Below are positions 4,614-8,771 of a stretch of 8,771 nucleotides of DNA, one piece after another. The position numbers and the translations under genes were made by a program. This stretch comes from Gallionella sp. (GTDB lineage: Bacteria; Pseudomonadota; Gammaproteobacteria; Burkholderiales; Gallionellaceae), in contig JANLID010000160.1 of the NCBI GenBank assembly GCA_024654105.1, forward strand, positions 1 through 8,771, written 5' to 3'. Each line of letters opens with the position of its first letter. The first letter of the stretch is position 1. The notes below the pieces were generated by a model. The model was not told the origin of the DNA and searched no databases. It worked only from the letters and a program-made list of their open reading frames with translations.

Positions 4614-5150
4614 TTACCTTGCGTAGTTCAGATCGGTGCGGCGATTCTGTGACCAGGAAGCCTCGTCATGGCCGGATGCCCTTGGTTTCTCTTCGCCGTA
4701 ACTGACACTTTCCAGTTGATCCGCACTTGCGCCACCCAGCTCCAGCATCTTCTGCACACCATCGGCACGGCGCTGACCAAGGCCGAGGTTGTATTCATTG
4801 CTGCCGCGCTCATCGCAATTGCCTTCCAGCCGCACCTTGCGGTTGGAATGTTCGCTCAAATACTTGGCGTGCGCTTGCACGACCGGCTTGTCTTCTTCCT
4901 GCACTATGGCCACGTCGAACGGGTAGTACACGCTGCGTTTGGCGAGAATGCTGGCTGGGTCATTCAGCGGATCAACGTCAGCTTTGACTGGTGCGGCGGG
5001 AGCCACTCTAGGCGCTTCATCCTTGGTGGCTGGCGCTGACGCTGTCGTGGGCGCAGGCGCGGACACATCAGCCACAGGTTCTTTCTTTGGTTCGCTGGCG
5101 CAGGCGGCGAGCAAATTGACCAATACAATACTGATAATGAGTTTTTTCAT
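4614..5150 (-). CDS. pal: Peptidoglycan-associated lipoprotein Pal
   Basis: Pal anchors the outer membrane to peptidoglycan and is moved by TolQRA and TolB during constriction. The 178-residue product has a lipoprotein signal (MKKLIISIVLVNLLAAC, lipobox LAAC with lipidated Cys17), an Ala/Pro/Lys-rich linker (about 20-60) and a C-terminal OmpA-like domain (about 72-178). The peptidoglycan-binding signature 'GNCDERGSNEYNLGLGQRR' (110-128) contains the conserved Asp and Arg, and the domain closes with 'SQNRRTDLNYAR'. Length is normal. The ATG at 5150 has a clear Shine-Dalgarno (AAGGAAA) about seven bases upstream. It follows tolB by 24 bp and precedes cpoB. Confidence 0.97.
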   Translation of the reverse strand: MKKLIISIVLVNLLAACASEPKKEPVADVSAPAPTTASAPATKDEAPRVAPAAPVKADVDPLNDPASILAKRSVYYPFDVAIVQEEDKPVVQAHAKYLSEHSNRKVRLEGNCDERGSNEYNLGLGQRRADGVQKMLELGGASADQLESVSYGEEKPRASGHDEASWSQNRRTDLNYAR

Positions 5151-5174
5151 GATATTTCCTTTTCTAATTTGAAG

Positions 5175-6443
5175 TTAGGGATACGGTCCCCACACTGGTT
5201 CGCGTGCATCGCCGCTTTGCGTAAACATATGCTGCTTGACGCGACCGTCACTTGAAACAGTCGCTAATATACCACGCCCACGCCCCTCGCTGGCAAACAG
5301 AATGAGCTTGCCGTTGGGCGCGAAGCTGGGTTTTTTCTCCCAGCCCCCTTCAGTGAGCAGGGACATTTGTCCGGTCTGGAAGGCCTGCGTGGTGATATAA
5401 AACCTGCCATTTTTTAAATGGGCAAATACGAAATTCTTGCCGTCCGGGCTGTGCCGCGGTGAAAAATTGGAGCCCTCGCCGAACGTCAGGCGCTCCGTTG
5501 ATCCGCCCTTCACCGGCATGCGATAAATTTGCGGGCTGCCGCCGCGATCCGAGGTAAACAGCAGGTATTGCCCGTCCGGCGAAAAATGCGGTTCGGTATC
5601 AATTGCGCCGCTGAAGGTAATGCGCCGGACGTCGCTGCCGTCCGGGCGAACCAGATAAATTTGCGAACTACCATCGCGTGTCAGCACCAGCGCCATCTGC
5701 TTGCCGTCCGGCGACCAGGCCGGCGCGCTGTTGCTGCCGCGAAAATTGGCCAGCACCACGCGCCGATTGGTGTAAAGCGACTGGACATACACCACGGCAT
5801 GTCCGGTCTCGAAACTTACATAAGCCAGATGGCTGCCGTCAGGAGACCACGCGGGCGACATAATCGGTTCATTTTGTGCCAGCACGACCTGTTCGTTGTA
5901 ACCGTCGCTATCCGCCACGATCAGGCTGAATTTTTTCCCCTGCCGGTTCACATAAGCGATGCGCGTGCTGAATACCCCCTTGTCACCGGTCAGTTTTTCA
6001 TAAATCAGATCCGCAATGCGATGCCCGATGGCGCGTATCTGATTTTCGCTTGCCGAAACCGCCTGGCCGACCAATTCCGTTTGCTTGACCACATCCAGCA
6101 AACGAAAACGCGCCTCGATACGGCCGCCCTGTGCCGCAACTGTGCCGATCGCCAGGGCTTCCGTACCTCGCACCTCCCAATCGGGATAGCTGACCTCGGC
6201 GGGCACATGCGGCGACTTTCCGGTCGGATCGACCAGACGGAACAAGCCGCTGCGCTGCAAATCGCCCGTCACCACCTCATTGATGGATTGCGCGATTTTT
6301 TCATCGCCGCCAAACGGTACGATCGACACCGGAATCTGATGTTCGCCCGCCCCGATGATTTCGATCGTCAACACCGCATTGGCCATTGACGCCTGCGCCA
6401 ATAACAACAATCCAACCATGCCCTGCAATATACGCAACATCAT
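5175..6443 (-). CDS. tolB: Tol-Pal system periplasmic protein TolB
   Basis: TolB is the periplasmic beta-propeller that binds Pal and is engaged by TolA. The 422-residue product begins with a signal peptide (residues 1-23, hydrophobic VGLLLLAQ, predicted cleavage after ANA). An N-terminal alpha/beta domain (about 27-155) precedes the propeller, whose blades carry the repeated W/F-S-P-D-G type motif: SPAWSPDG (196-203), APAWSPDG (240-247), EPHFSPDG (284-291), SPRHSPDG (328-335), KPSFAPNG (371-378) and the closing REPVWGPYP. Length matches the family. The start is ATG 6443, with a second ATG at 6440. An AGGGGG ribosome binding site overlaps the tolA stop nine bases upstream, so translation is likely coupled. 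Confidence 0.97.
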   Translation of the reverse strand: MMLRILQGMVGLLLLAQASMANAVLTIEIIGAGEHQIPVSIVPFGGDEKIAQSINEVVTGDLQRSGLFRLVDPTGKSPHVPAEVSYPDWEVRGTEALAIGTVAAQGGRIEARFRLLDVVKQTELVGQAVSASENQIRAIGHRIADLIYEKLTGDKGVFSTRIAYVNRQGKKFSLIVADSDGYNEQVVLAQNEPIMSPAWSPDGSHLAYVSFETGHAVVYVQSLYTNRRVVLANFRGSNSAPAWSPDGKQMALVLTRDGSSQIYLVRPDGSDVRRITFSGAIDTEPHFSPDGQYLLFTSDRGGSPQIYRMPVKGGSTERLTFGEGSNFSPRHSPDGKNFVFAHLKNGRFYITTQAFQTGQMSLLTEGGWEKKPSFAPNGKLILFASEGRGRGILATVSSDGRVKQHMFTQSGDAREPVWGPYP

Positions 6444-6452
6444 AAATACCCC

Positions 6453-7319
6453 CTACTCAATCGGCTTGAACACCAGCTCCAACTCACGAAATTTACTGAA
6501 CAGCCCCATATCAGCGGGCAGCGGCAACGGCTGCGATTTCAGAATTGCGCGTTCCACCGCGTTATCGTACGCCGCATTGCCGCTCGACCTGGTCAGCCTT
6601 GCGCCCAGCACCGTGCCGCCCGGCAGCAGCGTCACCGAAAATTCGGCGCGCGCATCATCTGCCACATCCGGCGGCATCACGATGTTGCGGCGTATCTTAC
6701 TGACAATCTTGCCGGTGTATTCATCCACCACGCGCCCGATTGCGGCGGCCTGCTCGGCTTTCTCGCGTGCGACTCGTTCAGCTTTCTCGCGTGCAGCCTG
6801 TTCGGCTTTCTCGCGTGCAGCCTGTTCGGCTTTCTCGCGTGCAGCCTTTTCGGCTTTCTCGCGCGCGACTCGTTCGGCCTTCTCGCGTGCAGCCTGTTCT
6901 GCCTTTTCACGTGCGACTCGTTCAGCTTTCTCGCGCGCAGCCTTTTCGGCCTTTTTACGCGCAACTCGTTCGGTTTCCTCGCGTGCGGCTCGCTGCTCAG
7001 CAAGGCGGACATCCGGCTTCTCTTCTTCCGGCAGGACAATTTCCGGCTCAACAACTTTTTCCGGTTGCGGCGGCACCACTTCAGGCTCAATAACTTTTTC
7101 CGGTTGCGGTGGCGGAACGACTTTCTCAATTCTAGGCTGGACAGGCGGCGCGTCAATCATCTCCGGCAGGCTCTGCCACAACTCTACGCTCATTGTCGCA
7201 GGCGACATTGCCTGCCAGGTAAAACCAAAATACAGCAGCGCAAAAAATGCGCCGTGCACCGCAACCGCCAGAATGCCCGCAGGCAACTTGTAAGGCTCCC
7301 GATAGACCACCGCGTTCAT
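6453..7319 (-). CDS. tolA: Tol-Pal envelope protein TolA
   Basis: TolA spans the periplasm and transmits TolQR-derived energy to TolB/Pal. The 288-residue product has one N-terminal membrane segment (about 13-34), a Pro/Glu/Val-rich stretch (60-100) with two near-copies of 'VVPP(P)QPEKV(I/V)EPE', a charged helical domain of ten AREKAE-type octads (112-191), and a C-terminal TonB-like domain (about 196-288: YTGKIVSKIRRNIVMPP, SVTLLPGGTVLGARLTRSSG, AYDNAVERAI). It is shorter than E. coli TolA (421 residues), mainly in the helical domain. The ATG at 7319 overlaps the tolR TGA (ATGA). The stop is TAG at 6453-6455. The repeat tract is unusually uniform at the DNA level. Confidence 0.95.
   Translation of the reverse strand: MNAVVYREPYKLPAGILAVAVHGAFFALLYFGFTWQAMSPATMSVELWQSLPEMIDAPPVQPRIEKVVPPPQPEKVIEPEVVPPQPEKVVEPEIVLPEEEKPDVRLAEQRAAREETERVARKKAEKAAREKAERVAREKAEQAAREKAERVAREKAEKAAREKAEQAAREKAEQAAREKAERVAREKAEQAAAIGRVVDEYTGKIVSKIRRNIVMPPDVADDARAEFSVTLLPGGTVLGARLTRSSGNAAYDNAVERAILKSQPLPLPADMGLFSKFRELELVFKPIE
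6747..6986 (-). repeat. Ten-unit 24-bp tandem repeat in tolA
   Basis: Ten consecutive 24-bp units encode the octads AREETERV, ARKKAEKA, then eight AREKAE(R/Q/K)(V/A) copies (TolA residues 112-191). The downstream units are nearly identical in DNA, the GCTTTCTCGCGTGCAGCC-type core recurring on the plus strand, while the first two have diverged. This is typical of homogenisation by slippage or unequal exchange, and copy number probably varies between strains. The tract also opens a long spurious frame on the plus strand. Confidence 0.9.
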
Positions 7320-7738
7320 TTTCTGGCTTGCGTCAACAGACCAACTTTCCTGATTTGTTGCTGTTGCAGCGCATCCATCACGTTGATGACTTCTTCATAA
7401 CGCACGTTCTTGTCGGCGGAAATCACCACGGTCTGCTCCGCCTGCGCACCCTGCCTGGCTTTCAAAATCGCAACCAATTCATTGTACGACACCTGGCTTT
7501 CCTTGCCGCTTTTCGCGTGATCGCGCAACGCCAGCGAGTTATCTTTCCTGATGATCACCTCCAGCGGCGCGACCGGCGGCGCCAGCGACTTGCCCACGCT
7601 GGGCAAATCAACCTGTCCGGGATTCATCATCGGTGCCGTCACCATGAAAATCACCAGCAGCACCAGCATCACGTCGATATAGGGCACGACGTTGATCTCG
7701 TTCATCAGGCGATTACCGGAGCGGCGATTATTTCTCAT
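7316..7738 (-). CDS. tolR: Tol-Pal system protein TolR
   Basis: TolR is the ExbD-type partner of TolQ in the proton-driven inner-membrane complex. The 140-residue product has a basic cytoplasmic start (MRNNRRSGNR), 'MNEINVVPYIDVMLVLLVIFMVTAPMM' (split here as MNEINVVPYID and VMLVLLVIFM) with the essential membrane Asp22, one transmembrane helix (about 19-38) and a periplasmic domain ending in 'VINVMDALQQQQIRKVGLLTQ'. Length is typical. The ATG at 7738 overlaps the tolQ TGA as ATGA, and its own TGA overlaps the tolA ATG in the same way, so tolQ, tolR and tolA are translationally linked. The frame is open upstream to 7963, but that lies inside tolQ and has no TolR homology. Confidence 0.97.
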   Translation of the reverse strand: MRNNRRSGNRLMNEINVVPYIDVMLVLLVIFMVTAPMMNPGQVDLPSVGKSLAPPVAPLEVIIRKDNSLALRDHAKSGKESQVSYNELVAILKARQGAQAEQTVVISADKNVRYEEVINVMDALQQQQIRKVGLLTQARK

Positions 7739-8412
7739 GGCTGGCGCTGCAACACATTGGAAAATTCTTCGGTGAAACTCTCGAAGCGCGTGGCCAGGCG
7801 ATTGATATCGTGCGCATAACGGTTGTAGGCGATTACCGCCGGAATCGCCGCGAACAGACCCATCGCCGTCGCTACCAGCGCTTCGGCAATGCCCGGCGCG
7901 ACATGCGCCAGCGTCGCCTGCCCGACATTTGCCAAGCCACGGAATGCATTCATGATACCCCACACCGTACCGAACAATCCCACATACGGACTGACCGAAC
8001 CGACCGAAGCGAGAAACGCCAGATGCGATTCCAGCCGGTCCATCTCGCGCTGGTAGGTCGCGCGCATGGCGCGGCGCGTGCCGTCCATCACCGCAGCTGC
8101 ATCCACGCCATGCTGTTTCCGCAGTTTTACAAACTCGACAAAGCCGGCGGCAAAGATGCGCTCCAGCGCGCCCTGATCGCGCCGCGCTGCGTTGCTCGCC
8201 TGCTTGTATAACTCATTCAGGTTCCGGTCGTGCCAGAACGCCTCCTCGAATTCACCGGTCAACCTGACCTCGCGGCGGATGGCAAACAGCTTGATGAAGA
8301 TGTACCACCACGACATCAGCGACACCGCCAGCAACAGCCCCATCACCAGTTGCACCAGCACGCTGGCATTGCTGATGAGATGTATAAACGACAAATCCTG
8401 CGTTACTTCCAT
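7735..8412 (-). CDS. tolQ: Tol-Pal system protein TolQ
   Basis: TolQ is the MotA/TolQ/ExbB proton-channel subunit that, with TolR, energises TolA. The 225-residue product shows three membrane helices (about 18-40, 132-156 and 168-197), a large cytoplasmic loop between the first two, 'SPYVGLFGTVWGIMNAF' (141-157) and 'IAEALVATAMGLFAAIPAV' (175-193). Thr149 and Thr182 correspond in position to the conserved channel threonines. The start is ATG 8412, with a good Shine-Dalgarno (GGAAAGGAA) just upstream. The frame is open to 8466, but those extra codons overlap ybgC. It begins 16 bp after the ybgC stop and overlaps tolR. Confidence 0.97.
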   Translation of the reverse strand: MEVTQDLSFIHLISNASVLVQLVMGLLLAVSLMSWWYIFIKLFAIRREVRLTGEFEEAFWHDRNLNELYKQASNAARRDQGALERIFAAGFVEFVKLRKQHGVDAAAVMDGTRRAMRATYQREMDRLESHLAFLASVGSVSPYVGLFGTVWGIMNAFRGLANVGQATLAHVAPGIAEALVATAMGLFAAIPAVIAYNRYAHDINRLATRFESFTEEFSNVLQRQP

Positions 8413-8428
8413 TACATTCCTTTCCAGT

Positions 8429-8771
8429 TCAAATTTTCCACTGTTTGCGCAACACCTCCGGCACACTGACCGGCTTGAAACTCTCCACGGAAACGCACAC
8501 CAGATGTACCTCCCCCTCGGTCAGCACCTCATCACCGCGCAGCGCGTTCTGCAGCAAGGTAAGGCGGCTGCGTCCGGTGTCCTTGATCCGCGCCGAGACG
8601 ATCAGCAAATCATCGAGCAGCGCGGGCTTAAAATAATCCAGCTTGAGCGAACGCACCACAAATACCACGCCGAATTCCCTCATCAACCCGGCGTTACTGT
8701 AGCCGTAACACTCGCGCAGCCATTCAGTCCGCGCCCGCTCCATAAAGTTCACATAGCTGGCGTGATACACC
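8429..8771 (-). CDS. ybgC: Tol-Pal-associated acyl-CoA thioesterase YbgC (5' end missing)
   Basis: YbgC is a hotdog-fold acyl-CoA thioesterase encoded at the head of most tol-pal operons. The visible 113-114 residues begin inside the conserved 'GVVYHASYVNFMERARTEWLRE' segment (seen from VYHASY on), continue with 'VVRSLKLDYFKPALLDD' and 'TEGEVHLVCVSVESFKP', and end at a TGA at 8429-8431. Compared with E. coli YbgC about 20 N-terminal residues are missing, including the catalytic Asp that lies just upstream of this point. The GTG at 8770 is an internal Val codon, not a start. It is followed by tolQ after 16 bp. Confidence 0.95.
   Translation of the reverse strand, partial: VYHASYVNFMERARTEWLRECYGYSNAGLMREFGVVFVVRSLKLDYFKPALLDDLLIVSARIKDTGRSRLTLLQNALRGDEVLTEGEVHLVCVSVESFKPVSVPEVLRKQWKI

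Noticed and set aside
5529..6389. 286-codon plus-strand frame opposite tolB
   Set aside because: It is fully antisense to a well-supported tolB, with His/Arg/Gln-rich composition typical of a shadow frame.
6747..6986. Possible CRISPR-like regularly spaced repeat
   Set aside because: The units are contiguous 24-bp tandem copies with no unique spacers, and they encode the helical domain of TolA.
6355..7293. Long plus-strand open frame with a Ser/Arg-rich repeat (SAFSRAA...)
   Set aside because: It is antisense to the tolA repeat array and tolB start. The period of 24 bp keeps the opposite frame open, and the protein has no family character.

Overview
The window looks like a betaproteobacterial chromosome, probably Nitrosomonadales or Gallionellaceae-like. 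That placement is inferred from protein character and gene order; no rRNA or other taxonomic marker is present. Every gene I can support lies on the minus strand, so transcription runs from high to low coordinates. The window splits into a conserved core (about 2030-8771) and a decayed mobile region (about 1-1890).

Core, in transcription order: ybgC (5' end outside the window), tolQ, tolR, tolA, tolB, pal, cpoB (ybgF), queE, queC, tRNA-Lys(TTT), tRNA-Thr(TGT), then a strong intrinsic terminator. TolQRA form the proton-motive-force-driven inner-membrane machine. TolB (periplasm), Pal (outer-membrane lipoprotein) and CpoB (periplasmic coiled-coil/TPR protein) complete the system that constricts the outer membrane at division and coordinates it with peptidoglycan synthesis. 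QueE and QueC catalyse consecutive steps of 7-deazaguanine (preQ0, queuosine precursor) synthesis. The joins tolQ/tolR, tolR/tolA and queE/queC are start-stop overlaps, and tolA/tolB and tolB/pal are 9 and 24 bp apart, which fits one tightly packed operon. Two GC-rich palindromic repeats interrupt it: a 22-bp palindrome between pal and cpoB, and a roughly 122-bp MITE-like element between cpoB and queE that blurs the queE start. The tRNA pair has its own near-consensus sigma70 promoter.

Mobile region, downstream of tRNA-Thr: a short IS21-family remnant (C-terminal part of istB, frameshifted, between imperfect inverted repeats), the C-terminal part of a tRNA-type tyrosine-recombinase integrase, and an apparently intact toxin-first higB-higA module. 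This resembles the worn-down tRNA-proximal end of an integrative element. An apparent 1-nt deletion near the integrase C-terminus removes its stop and leaves an open frame running into higB. The higBA promoter in the gap places the predicted transcript start at the higB start codon. tRNA-Thr carries an A.C mismatch in its T-stem, possibly a trace of integration. Positions 1-190 hold nothing I can identify.

I did not find a convincingly new multi-gene system. The most interesting points are the decayed island end, the integrase-to-higB open frame with a possibly leaderless toxin, the tRNA-Thr T-stem mismatch, and the repeat insertion at the queE start.
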